Shown in pieces: positions 34,473 to 45,655 of a stretch of 64,000 nucleotides of DNA. A program made the position numbers and the translations under genes. Each line of letters begins with the position of its first letter. The stretch's first letter is position 1. Source of the DNA: Eubacteriales bacterium (GTDB lineage Bacteria > Bacillota > Clostridia > Oscillospirales > Oscillospiraceae); contig JAUNQI010000002.1 of assembly GCA_030536255.1 (NCBI GenBank), forward strand, positions 1 to 64,000, written 5' to 3'. The notes below the pieces were generated by a model that made no database searches, was not told the origin of the DNA, and saw nothing but the letters and a program-made list of their open reading frames with translations.

Positions 34473-36128
34473 TTATTCGGCAGAATATTTATAAACTTCT
34501 TTGCCTCTGAATACTGTTATCAGCGGCTCGACCTCATGAATGGTTTCGGCAGGGATCTCATAGAGGTTCCTGTCAAGCACGACCATATCAGCCGATTTTC
34601 CGACTTCAATGGAGCCGGTCTCTTTTTCCCAGGAGCACTGTTTGGCGCCGTTGATGGTGAAGCCTGTAAGAAGCTGATCCAGAGTAAGCTTCTCCGCCTC
34701 GTCATCGACCCACTTTTCATCCATCTCGCCCACGGCAAGACGTCTCATGCCGACCTCCATTCCTACAAACGGCTTCAGATAACCGTCACCGGCAAAGCTG
34801 GGTAGCACAGTCACGTCAGAGGAAAAGGCGCAGACCGCACCGGTCTTCCAGTAAGAGTTGAAGCGATTGGAGCGCATGCCTTCAGGAAGCACAGTAATGT
34901 CACTGGAATTATACAGCGCTTCATTGAAGTTCGCCCAGAATGGGGTCAGATTCAAATAAATGTTGTGCTCTCCGAGCTCGGGGATATAGTCGTCCAGGAT
35001 TAGCTGCAGATGCGCAATGATGAATTTTACTTTCAGCTCGATGCCGTCGGCTTCCATTTTTTTGAGCGTATCGATAATCAGCTTAGCGGTCGCGTCGCCG
35101 ATGGTGTGCATATGCACGTTGAAACCGGCTTCGTTGGCTTCGCTGAACAGCTTATAGAGCTCGTCCATCGTCAGCAGGCATCCGCCCTGACCGGTCTTTC
35201 CGTTTGTATACGGCCTGGTAAGACCGGCGGAAGCCTCTGTGATCGTTCCGTCCATGAAGATCTTGATGGTGTCGAGCGTGATCAGATCCGATTCATACTT
35301 ATCCTTGTATTCACGCTGCTTCTTAACGGCATCCTTCGCTCTTTCGGGAAGGAATACGCAATAACTGAGCGATACACGCTGTGATAATCTGCCTTCCTCT
35401 TCATACTTTTTCAGGGAGTCAAGGAATTTCACATCATCGAACATGAAGCCGGCGTCATATGCTCCCGTGATGCCTCTGGAAATGTTGTATTGTACGATCT
35501 CATCAATATTATCTATGATATCGTCATACGGAACGGTGTTTACGACGTTCTGGGCCTCGACCTGAACAAACTCGGCACCCAGACCCGTCGGCTCGCCGTT
35601 CTCATCTCTCTGATAATAGACAAAGCCGGGAACGGGATCCGGAGTATCCTTTGTAACGTTCAGGATCTCCAGAAGCTTTGAGTTGCCGGTGTAGGAATGA
35701 GCGCCCATATCGATCACGACCATGGGCTTGTCGCTGCAGATCTTATCCAGATCATAGCGATTCAGCGTTCTTCCCCAGTCTTCCTTCTTGCCGGCCATGA
35801 GCTTATAGCGGTCAAAGCCGGGATTTGCCTTCACGAATTCGTCCATCTGAGCCAGAGCTTCTTCAATCGTCTGGGTAATGATAACAGGCATAGGATTGGC
35901 GTGTTTTCCTACACTCGTAGACGGAAGTGACCAGTGCTGATGGGAGTCGATAAGGCCCGGAATAACAAATTTTCCTCCGAGATCAATAATCTCATCATCT
36001 TCTTTTGCTGTATATCCTTCAGCCTTTCCTACATAAGTAAATATGCCGTTATCAATAACTACCGTATCGGCCTGCGGATTTTTGGGATCCTCTGTGTGAA
36101 TCAGGGCGTTTGTGTAAATTTTACTCAT
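34473..36128 (-). CDS. YtcJ-like amidohydrolase
   Basis: 551 residues of the metal-dependent amidohydrolase superfamily (amidohydro_3). It carries DSHQHWSLP for the first metal ligands (HxH), HMHTIGDATAKL and the C-terminal composite domain with SADMVVLDRN. Enzymes of this YtcJ type include N-substituted formamide deformylases and related hydrolases of uncertain substrate. No signal peptide is seen. A -10-like TATAAT and AAGGAGG lie immediately upstream of the start on the minus strand. Confidence 0.85.
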   Translation of the reverse strand: MSKIYTNALIHTEDPKNPQADTVVIDNGIFTYVGKAEGYTAKEDDEIIDLGGKFVIPGLIDSHQHWSLPSTSVGKHANPMPVIITQTIEEALAQMDEFVKANPGFDRYKLMAGKKEDWGRTLNRYDLDKICSDKPMVVIDMGAHSYTGNSKLLEILNVTKDTPDPVPGFVYYQRDENGEPTGLGAEFVQVEAQNVVNTVPYDDIIDNIDEIVQYNISRGITGAYDAGFMFDDVKFLDSLKKYEEEGRLSQRVSLSYCVFLPERAKDAVKKQREYKDKYESDLITLDTIKIFMDGTITEASAGLTRPYTNGKTGQGGCLLTMDELYKLFSEANEAGFNVHMHTIGDATAKLIIDTLKKMEADGIELKVKFIIAHLQLILDDYIPELGEHNIYLNLTPFWANFNEALYNSSDITVLPEGMRSNRFNSYWKTGAVCAFSSDVTVLPSFAGDGYLKPFVGMEVGMRRLAVGEMDEKWVDDEAEKLTLDQLLTGFTINGAKQCSWEKETGSIEVGKSADMVVLDRNLYEIPAETIHEVEPLITVFRGKEVYKYSAE

Positions 36129-36483
36129 TTTTTCCTCCTTATTATAAAGCGTGTTGCTTTTTTGATGTACTTATCTGCAGGAACATTTCCTCAGAAAATG
36201 CAAGATTATTTTATCTTAGTTTCCACCATTTTTCAACATATATTTTTCTGTCAGCGTGGTTTCCGTATGCTGGATATCTCACTCCCGATGCAGCTGAACG
36301 CCTGCATGCACGAAAAAAGGGGTACGTCCGAGTCTTTTGAAAACGCGGAAAAAATCAGAAGAAGCTTCGGCTTCTTTTACATATCTTTTCCGTTTCTGCC
36401 CGTTTCTCTTCTCTTTCCCGATTGAGCAGTAGACACTAAGTATCATCGTTACACAACACTTCCTGCTCCAGGTACATAATAGA
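36129..36483. other. Intergenic region upstream of the NRPS operon
   Basis: No gene is supported; a long open frame here runs antisense out of the amidohydrolase. A GAAGC-TTCG-GCTTC hairpin followed by TTTT at 36357-36378 could be a terminator on the plus strand that isolates the NRPS operon from upstream transcripts. Confidence 0.5.
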
Positions 36484-36511
36484 TTGCGTTATAATGGAAT
36501 TATGATATAAT
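36484..36511 (+). promoter_or_regulatory. Probable promoter of the NRPS operon
   Basis: TTGCGT at 36484, a 16-base spacer and TATAAT at 36506, about 95 bases before the GTG start. The leader is AT-rich; no riboswitch or known operator was recognised. Confidence 0.5.
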
Positions 36512-36605
36512 AAAATTATTAAGTAATAAACGAATTTAAACAACATTTCAACCATAATTCAGGTGAGAAACTGCTGAAATATTGGAAATAAAGGAGAGAA
36601 ACAAA

Positions 36606-39600
36606 GTGAATTATATTGCGTTATTTACAGCGGAAGCTCAGAAAAATGCAGAGAAATCGGCTGTGGTAGACCGAGGTGCTGCAAGGACGACTTCCTATGC
36701 TGAGTTGGACCGTTTGAGTTCTCTTGCGGCAGGTAAAATCTACGCAATGGGATACAGAGAAGGTGACTTCGTTGTCATCTGCATGGAAAACAGCATGGAA
36801 TATATTGCTGCATATCTCGGAACACTGAAAGCGGGCTGTGCCGTTGTTCCGCTGAGCACGGCGTATCCGCAGGAAAGAGTGGATTATATCGTAAAAGACT
36901 GCGGTGCAAAGCTTGTAATTCAGCAGGATTTCTTTGAAGATATTGACCTTTATGGCGAATACTGTGCCCCGCCAAAGATGATTCCCCGGCATTGGTTGTA
37001 TATACCTCCGGCTCTACCGGAAACCCCAAGGGGGTATGCTACACGGCTGGAAGCCTTGCTGCTGCCGCCTTACGAAATATTAACGACCTTCTAAGGGATT
37101 GTATTGGATTTAAACGCGCTGTTTTTGCACCGATTTCTTTTATTGTCAACTTTTTTGAAGTTTTTGTTATGCTCCTTATAAGTAATACGATTCACATTCT
37201 TCCTGACGAGGTGAGGAGCTCTCCCAAGATGCTGACGGACTATATCAATAATAACGGCATTGATGCGTCACATATAACTCCGCAGCTTCTCAGATTGCTC
37301 GACGGCAAGGAACTCTGCCTTAAACGTATTGAGACGGGAAGCGAAACCGTCAGCAGGATCTTTTTCCCGAACATTAAAATTGTACATCTTTACGGTCAGA
37401 GCGAAACAATCCTCACTGCAACATATTTCCAAATTGACAGGAGCTATGAGGTTACGCCCATCGGAAAACCTCTGAACGGGCTGAAAGTACATATTCTTGA
37501 TGAAAACGGTAAAGAAGTACCTGACGGTGTGACGGGTGAGCTGTGCATCGAGGGTGATTACGGTGTTAAATATCTTAATGACCCGGAAAAAACAAACAGG
37601 ACCTTCGTTAAGCTTGAAAACGGCAATACACTTATTCATACGGGTGACAACGGATATAAGGACGGCAGCGGGAATTTGATCTATGTTTCAAGAAAAGACA
37701 GGATGGTAAAAATCAACGGTCAGCGTGTGGAGACTATGGAGGTCGAAAGAAAGCTGAATGCAATTGACGGCATTGCTGTTTCCGCTGTCAAGGCATGGAC
37801 AGACCGCAGCAAGCAGACCTATATCGCCGGATATTATCAGGCAGACAGGGAAATCACCGAGGAAGAGATCCGAAGCGAGCTGGCAAAGACTCTGCCGGAC
37901 TATATGATTCCACGTTATCTTGTCCGTATGGACATTCTTCCGAAAAATATCAACGGTAAGCTGGACAGAAAATCTCTGCCAGAGCCGAATATTGACAGCT
38001 ACAAAGCAGAATACAGAGCCCCTGCGTCAGAAGCGGAACGTATTCTCTGTGACGGTTTTGCCGCTGCGCTCAACTGCGGAAAAACCGGCGCGGACGATGA
38101 CTTTATTGCGCTGGGAGGTGACTCCATCAAGGTGATGCGTCTGCTGGTGGCCGTGAATATTCCGAACCTTACCGCTGAAATGATTCTTGAGGGGAAAACA
38201 CCGGCTGGAATCGCCGCATTGCTGAATAACACGAACGCGGAAAGAATCCCGCATTCCGAGGCGCTGCCTGAGCTTTGTCCCATGACGGAGGCACAGCTCG
38301 GCGTGTATATGGAATGCCTGGAGAATCCGGATTCGTTAAAATACAATATTCCGGCTTATATCCGTCTTTCGGAAGACACGGATCTTGACAGATATGCAGA
38401 AGCTGTGTGTAAAGTGGCGGAGGCGCATCCGGCGTTCCGCGTGACTGCGGTAATTGCAGACGGTGTGCCTTCCATGAAGATTCGGAATGCCGGTATTACG
38501 GTGGACACAGTGGAAGCAGGCTCCGTCGAAGAGGAGCTTGAAAGATTTGTGCGTCCCTTTGCTCTGGAAAACGGACCTCTTTACCGTTTTGAGATATGCA
38601 GATACGAAAACGGGGCGGCATTCCTTTTCGATGTTCATCACCTGATTTTTGACGGCACGTCTTTAGAGATTTTTGTCAATCAGATAGAGAGAGCTTACGA
38701 GGGAGCGGAGATCGTACCTGAGGAGCTTACTGTATTCGACATTTCCGCCTGGGAAAAGGCACTGAAAACAAGTGCTCATTACAGAAAGGCGCAGGAGTTC
38801 TTCCGTGAACGGCTGGATGGAGTTTCTGTGCATTCCCTTCCGTATTCCGACAGGACAGACGGCGAAAAGCTGACCGGATCAGGAGCTGTTATTGCTAACA
38901 GCCTCGACCTGTTTGATACGGACGATGTAAGCCGTTTCACAAAGTCGAACGGTATAACGGAGAACACACTTTTTCTGGGTGCCTTCGCTTATGCGGTGAG
39001 GGTATTTTCCGGCACAGAGGATGTTACCTTTATGACAGTCAATAACGGCAGACATGACAGTCGTTTGGCCGAGAGCGTCGGAATGTTTGTCAAGACGCTG
39101 CCTTTGCATTTTAATATTTCCGACAAGGAGGAGATATCGTCTTTCCTTGTGAATGTGCAGAACGAATTCTTTCAGACGATGAAGTACGACTGCATTTCCT
39201 TCGGAGAGCTTGTGTCTGCCTACGATGTAAATACCGATGTCTCTTTTGTCTATCAGTCGGATATGCTGAGCGCGGCTGAAATGCCGGATGTCGGTGAAAG
39301 CGTGTCCGCGGTGGATGTTATGATGTTCCGCGACGGAACAGGTTACCGGGCACTTTTCCGCTACGACAGAAACCGCTACACCAAAGACTATATCGAAAGT
39401 CTGACGGAAACTTATATGCGGATCATCTCCGGTATGCTCTCGAATGCGAAGCTGGCGGATATCCGCTTGACGTCGAATAAAACAGAAAAAGCATTCCGGG
39501 AAATGAACAAAACCGATTTCCCGGTAGAGTATGTTCCGGTACATAATCTCTTCGAGAAGCAGGCTTTCGAGCATCCGGAAAGACTTGCTGTTTCCGCGGC

Positions 39601-42600
39601 CGGGGAACATCTCAGCTACGGGGAGCTGAATGCGTTGGCAGACCGTGCTGCAGGTGCCCTTTCTGCTCTTGGTTTGAAGCACGAGGGAATTGTGGGCATC
39701 GTTCTTCCCAGAAGAAAAGAGGCTGTTATCTCCGAACTTGCGGTCTGGAAAGCATCCGGTGCGTTCCTTCCGATGACTGCGTCCTATCCCGATGACAGAA
39801 TTATTTACTGCCTTGAGGACTCACAGGCACAGTTCGTAATTACAACCGAGGAGATAAAAAAAGAAAGATCAGAGGTGTTCTCGGAAAACCGCGGATATCA
39901 GACCCTTACGATAGAAGATCTTCTGAAGAACGAAGTACCTTTTGAAGGGGCTGAGAGCAGTCCGGAACAGCTTGCGTACTGTATCTATACCTCTGGCTCG
40001 ACGGGAAAACCAAAAGGAGTAATGATCGAGCACCGCAATCTCTGCAATTTTGTCGATGCGAATGCCAAAAACGACGAGACGCACATTATTGTGCAAAGCG
40101 GAAGCGTGATGCTCGGCATTGCGGCACTGTCCTTTGACTTCTCCCTTCTGGAGAGATGGCTTCCGCTGTGCAACGGGCTGAGTGTTTGTCTTGCAACCGA
40201 TGAAGAGATTCATGATCCGTTTGCACTTGCTTCACTGATCAAAAAAGAAGGCGTTGACCTGATGGCGGCAACCCCCACTTTCATGATGGGAATTGCCGAT
40301 ATTCCGGAGGTTGCGGACGCACTGAAGAATATCCGCTGCTACGACTTCGGTGCGGAGGCGTTCCCGGGAGCTTTGTATGACAGGCTTAAGAATATTTGCA
40401 GTGATGCCGTGATCATCAACGGTTACGGTCCCACAGAGGCAACCATAAGTTGTATTGCCAAGGTACTGACAGGCGGAAAGCATATCACTATCGGAAAGCC
40501 TGCAGCCAACGTGCGCGCTTATCTGATGGATAAAGAAAAGAGACTGCTTCCTGCCGGTGCACCCGGTGAGCTGATTATTGCCGGCGACGGCGTCGGCCGC
40601 GGCTATATCAACCTTCCTGAAAAGACAGCGGAGTCCTTCTTCACGCTGGAAGGAAAACGTGCCTACCGAAGCGGCGATTTCTGCATGTTGAATGCGGACG
40701 GGGAGATTGAATTCTTCGGAAGACTGGATAATCAGGTTAAACTCAGAGGGCTGAGGATTGAGCTGGGAGAAATCGAAAGCGTTATCGCAGAGCAACCCGC
40801 TATTAAGCAGGCACTGGTACTTATCAGAAAACTGAACGGTCAGGATACGCTCTGCGCATATTACACTGCATCTGAAAAACTCGATCCGGATAAACTGCGT
40901 GAGGCACTGGAGAAGAAACTGGCTTATTACATGGTGCCCTCTGCCTATGTGCAGCTTGACGTGTTCCCGACCAACGCGAACGGAAAGACAGACAGAAAGG
41001 CTCTGCCGGATCCTGCACCGGTGTTATCCACTGAAAGCGATTCGGAAACACCGATGAACGCTCTGGAAAAAGAACTTCGGTCGATGGCAGCAGAGGTGCT
41101 AGGAACGGATGCTTTTGGCCTGAACGAGAAATTTTCACGTTTGGGACTTACCTCTATTTCCGCTATCCGGCTGGCAACGCAGATCTATACGAAATATGGA
41201 ATATCCCTCAAGGCAGCAGAACTCGTTGCAGAAGGGACGCTCCGCACCCTGGAGGACGCACTCCTCTCGTTCTGGATGAAGGAAAAATCCGTGCCTGCAG
41301 AGAAGACTGAGACGAAGAAAGCGGAGCGCAGCGTGGAAAAAGAAGACATTCTTTATGCACCGCTGAGTTTTATGCAGCAGGGTGTCTATGCTGACTGCCT
41401 AGCATCCCCCGACACCACACTCTATAATATTCCTCAGTGCATTGTAATCCCGGAAGGTATTTCCGCGGAGGAGCTTCATGAGGCTGTGCGGACGGTCGTG
41501 CTGGCACACCCCTCCTTCTCACTGCGATTTACCTCCTATGACGGGAATGAAACAGTCCAATACTTTGAGCCAGACTATTCACCGGAAATCCCTGTGAAGA
41601 AAATGAGCGAAGATGAGTTTTCAGGGTATCGGAAATCGTTTGTCCGTCCGTTCTCTCTCACTGAAGAGCCTCTTGCACGTTTTGAAATTGTCGAAGCAGA
41701 CAAACTTTATCTGCTGATGGATGTCCATCATTTAATTACAGATGGAGCTTCTTTAGATATTTTCTTCCGACAGCTATGTGCCTGCCTAGACGGTACATCG
41801 CCGGAGAAAGAAGAATACACATATTTTGACTATCTTGAGGATGAAAAAATTGCTCCTGAAACAGAAAAATTCTTTGAGGAGCAGATGGCGTGCTGTGAAG
41901 AGGCAACCAGTCTCATTCCGGATATCTTTGAGGAGGGGCTTGAACACAGCGAGGGCATCATATCTGTAAAGTCAGATCTGAAGGCGGTTGCCCGCTTTGC
42001 AGCTGAGCACGAGATCACCCCGGCTGCCGTGTATCTGGCAGCAGAGTACATTGCCTGCTCCCGCTACACCTGTGAGGACAGTGCTGCAATCTCTACCATA
42101 TCCAACGGGCGGAGTGATCTGCGTATTTACAATACTGCAGGTATGTTTATCCATACTCTGCCGCTGACAGTGAAATTTGACAGCTCTGAAGAGACGCTCT
42201 CTTTTGTCCGGCGGGTTGCTGACAATTATGCAGCTACCATTGCCAATGAAAACTATCCGTTTGCACAGATCACACAGAAATATGACTTTCGTCCGTCGGT
42301 TTCCTATACCTATCAGGTCGGGATCAGAAGCCGGTACAGTGTCCGCGATGGTGAGCTTCAGATCGAGGACCTTGCGCTTAGTAAAGCGAAGCTGCCGGTT
42401 TCCGTCTATATTGTCGGCTCAACAGAGGGTGACGGAGCCATTCAGGTGAACTACGATGAGGCACTTTTCTCTGAAAGCATGATGCGCGGCTTTGCCGAAA
42501 GCATTGAGAATGCTCTACAAGGGTTGATGAGCAAAGAAACGCTTGCAGAAATCAGCATCACGAATGAAGAACAATGGAAGATACTGGATTCTTACAATCG

Positions 42601-45600
42601 CCCCTTTGATCTGAATTATGATCCTGCCGATTCTGCCGTCAGCCTCTTCCGAAAACAGGCAAAGCTGCATCCGGACAAGACAGCTGCAATTTTCAAGGAC
42701 AAAGAATACACCTTCCGTGCACTTGATGAGTTGACTGACCGGCTGGCAGAGTATCTGTATGCAGAGATGACTAATCTTACAGGGCAGATGGTGCTGGCAG
42801 AACAGGTGGTTCCTATTATTACCTCCCGCAGCGAGAACGCATTTATACTGCCGCTGGCAGTCCTGAAGACGGGATGTGCCTATGAGCCGCTTGATCCGGA
42901 CTATCCGCCGGAGCGTTTAAGCTTTATGGTAAAAGATGCAGGAGCAAAGCTGCTTCTTGCCGAACGGGGACTTGAAGATCATATAAGCGAGTTTGACGGG
43001 AAATTGATGTTTATCGATGAGCTTTACGGTTTACTCGCATCCGGATCTTCCGTTACCGTACCGGCGAAGAAGATCCCTGCACCGAAACCGGAGGATCTGC
43101 TGATCATGCTCTATACCTCCGGCACTACCGGCGTGCCGAAAGGTGTACAGCTGATACACGAAAACCTTGTATCCTTTACACACGGGTCTGCCCTTGACGG
43201 GCTTTATACTGAGCAGAGCCGCACGGCGACCTACGCGTCCTTCGGCTTTGATGTGAACATGGCGGATACCTTCTGCACGATGCTCAATGGCGGAACGATC
43301 ATCCTGATTCCTGAGGAAGCCAGAATGAATCTGGACACACTGGCTGCGTATTTTGACGAGGCAGAAGTAACCGATGTTTTGCTGACCACACAGGTAGGCG
43401 TACAGTTTATCAATAATTTCCCGAAATTGAAAACGCTACGCATGATGACTGTCGGTGGAGAAAAATTGCCGGCAATCAATGTGGATCAGCTTTCCTATAC
43501 GGTATATAACGGCTATGGGCCAACCGAAAACTGTGCAGGTGTCAGTATTTTCCCAGTCAGAAAGTGGGAGCCGAACATCCCCATCGGCAGGCCGATGCAG
43601 ACCATTCATGCCTTCATTCTGGATAAGACAGGGCATCGTCTGCCTGCCGGTGCTGCCGGAGAATACTGTCTCTCCGGACCGCAGGTCGGCCGCGGATATC
43701 TTAACCGCCCGGACAAAACGGCAGAAGCTTTTGAAAAATGTCCTTTCAACAAGTTCCGCATGTATCACACCGGCGATATTGTGCGTTATCGTGAAAACGG
43801 CGATGTGGAATTTGTCGGCCGCAAGGATGGCCAGGTTAAGGTGCGTGGCTTCCGGGTGGAACTCAAGGAGATAGAAGCTGTTATCCGCGAGTATGAATCG
43901 ATAGACGATGTCACAGTTCAGGCTTATGACTATGAGAGCGGAGGCAAGTATCTGGTGGCCTTCGTTACTGGCCGGAGTAATATAGATGTTAAGGATGCAG
44001 CGGAATTTATCCGTCAGCGCAAGCCTGCCTACATGGTGCCGGCAATAATACAGCAGATCGATGAAATACCACTGACAGTCAACCGCAAAGTAGACAGGAA
44101 AGCTTTGCCGAAGCCTGAGCTGCAAAAGAGCGGTTACACGGTGCCGGAGACAGAGGCGGAAGAAGACTTCTGCAGAATTTTCAGTGAGATTCTTGGCGTT
44201 GATAAGATCGGAGCTGAGGACGACTTCTTTGAGCTTGGCGGCAGTTCGATTTCTGCTATAAAGGTGGTGCTGGCAGCCGGGAAAGCGGGCTATGAAATCG
44301 TTTATCAGAATGTGTTTGATTATTCCACACCGCGTTTGCTGGGAGCCTTTGCTGCGGAGGATGCGGAGAAGATCACAAAACCTGTGGCAAAGTCCGGGAC
44401 AGAGGAAAACATCTCTGGCAGTTATTACGGACCGAATACCACAGAAATCGGACGGGACGGATATGATTACACCCAGATCAATGCGCTCCTGCGCAAAAAC
44501 ACGATGGATGCATTTCGTAACGGGGAACTGCAGGAAGTCGGAGATGTGCTGCTGACAGGGTCAACAGGTTTCCTCGGAATCCATGTCCTGCATGATCTGA
44601 TTAAAAATGGCGACCGGAAAATTTACTGCCTTTCCAGAAGTAGGAATGGAGTTTCCGGAGAGCAGCGCCTTAAGGAACTGCTGCAGTATTATTTCAGCAA
44701 TGACTATCAGGAACTGTTTGGCAGCCGGCTGATCATTCTTGAAGGTGACGCTACAGATGCCGGAACACTGGATGTTTTCTCACCGGAAGAAAGGCTCACA
44801 GTCATCAACTGCGCGGCCAATGTGGCCCATTTCGCAAAGGGAGACGCCATTTGGCGTGCAAATGTGATTTCTGTGGAAAACCTGATCGACTGGTGTATTG
44901 CACACGATTCCCGTCTCGTTCACATATCCACGGGAAGTGTTTCCGGAGATTCAGAGAACGGCATCCCAGGGAAAGATTTTAGGCTGGATGAACATGTTCT
45001 CTTTGCAGGCCAGCTCGTGGAGAACAATCAGTACTGCCACTCCAAGTTCATGGCGGAACGCCTGATCTATTCTGCGATTCTTGAAAAAGGACTGCACGCG
45101 AAAGTTATGCGCGTGAGCAATCTTGCTCCGAGATTTACTGACGGTATGGTGCAGATCAACTATACGACCAATAACATTCTAAGTACCCTGAAAGCATATC
45201 AGACTCTGAGAAAAGCATCCTATGACATGATTGGTGTACCTATGGAATTTTCACCGATCGACTATGTCGCCCGGGCAATCCTTACCCTGGCACAGACACC
45301 GGAGGACTGCATTTGCTTTATCCTGACAAATGAATATATGCCAAAGATGGGAAGAGTGCTTATGCAGCTTGGATGCCCCGGACATGAAATGAAAATGGTG
45401 GAGCCGGAGGAATTGGACAGGTCTGTGCATGATGCACTGGAAAATCCGGAAATGACGGAAGTCATGCGCCCGTTAATCGCATATGCCAAGAGCAAAAAAG
45501 AAGGGGAGGTTCAGAGCTACGGATTTGATGTGCTGGATGGCTCCCATTCCATGCAGCTGCTCTACCGGCTCGGCTTTAGCTGGCCGGTAGCAGATGAGGC

Positions 45601-45655
45601 GTATATTGGCAGATTCGTATCACGGCTTTATAACCTCGGTTTTTTTGAAAAATGA
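36606..45655 (+). CDS. NRPS, A-T-C-A-T-C-A-T-reductase (frameshifted)
   Basis: A giant non-ribosomal peptide synthetase, about 3,016 residues once one base is restored. Start is GTG at 36606 (AAAGGAG upstream). Domains: A1 (36606-38000), T1 (GGDS, Ser at 38123), C1 (HHLIFDG at 38636), A2 (39530-41010), T2 (LTSIS, Ser at 41153), C2 (HHLITDG at 41726), A3 (42630-44110), T3 (GGSS, Ser at 44246), then a terminal reductase with TGSTGFLG near 44554 and a Tyr-x3-Lys (YCHSK). A reductase end usually releases an aldehyde or alcohol. A2 and A3 keep the substrate-binding Asp (SFDFS, GFDVN), but A1 has Ile there (SFIVNF), so A1 may load a substrate without an alpha-amine. The frame breaks at 36974-36977 in A1: codons before and after read in different frames with high similarity across the break. 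Confidence 0.9.
36974..36977 (+). other. Frameshift site in A1
   Basis: The coding frame from 36606 reads through CCAAAG into unrelated sequence and stops at 37094. The next frame resumes the A domain as DDSPALVVYTSGSTG with no gap in the family alignment. Adding one A to the AAA run at 36974-36976 restores 3,017 codons exactly. Assembly or sequencing error, a true mutation, and programmed slippage are all possible. Confidence 0.85.

Noticed and set aside
35934..36425. A 163-codon open frame upstream of the NRPS operon
   Set aside because: Its first part lies antisense to the amidohydrolase and the rest has no similarity, ribosome site or promoter.
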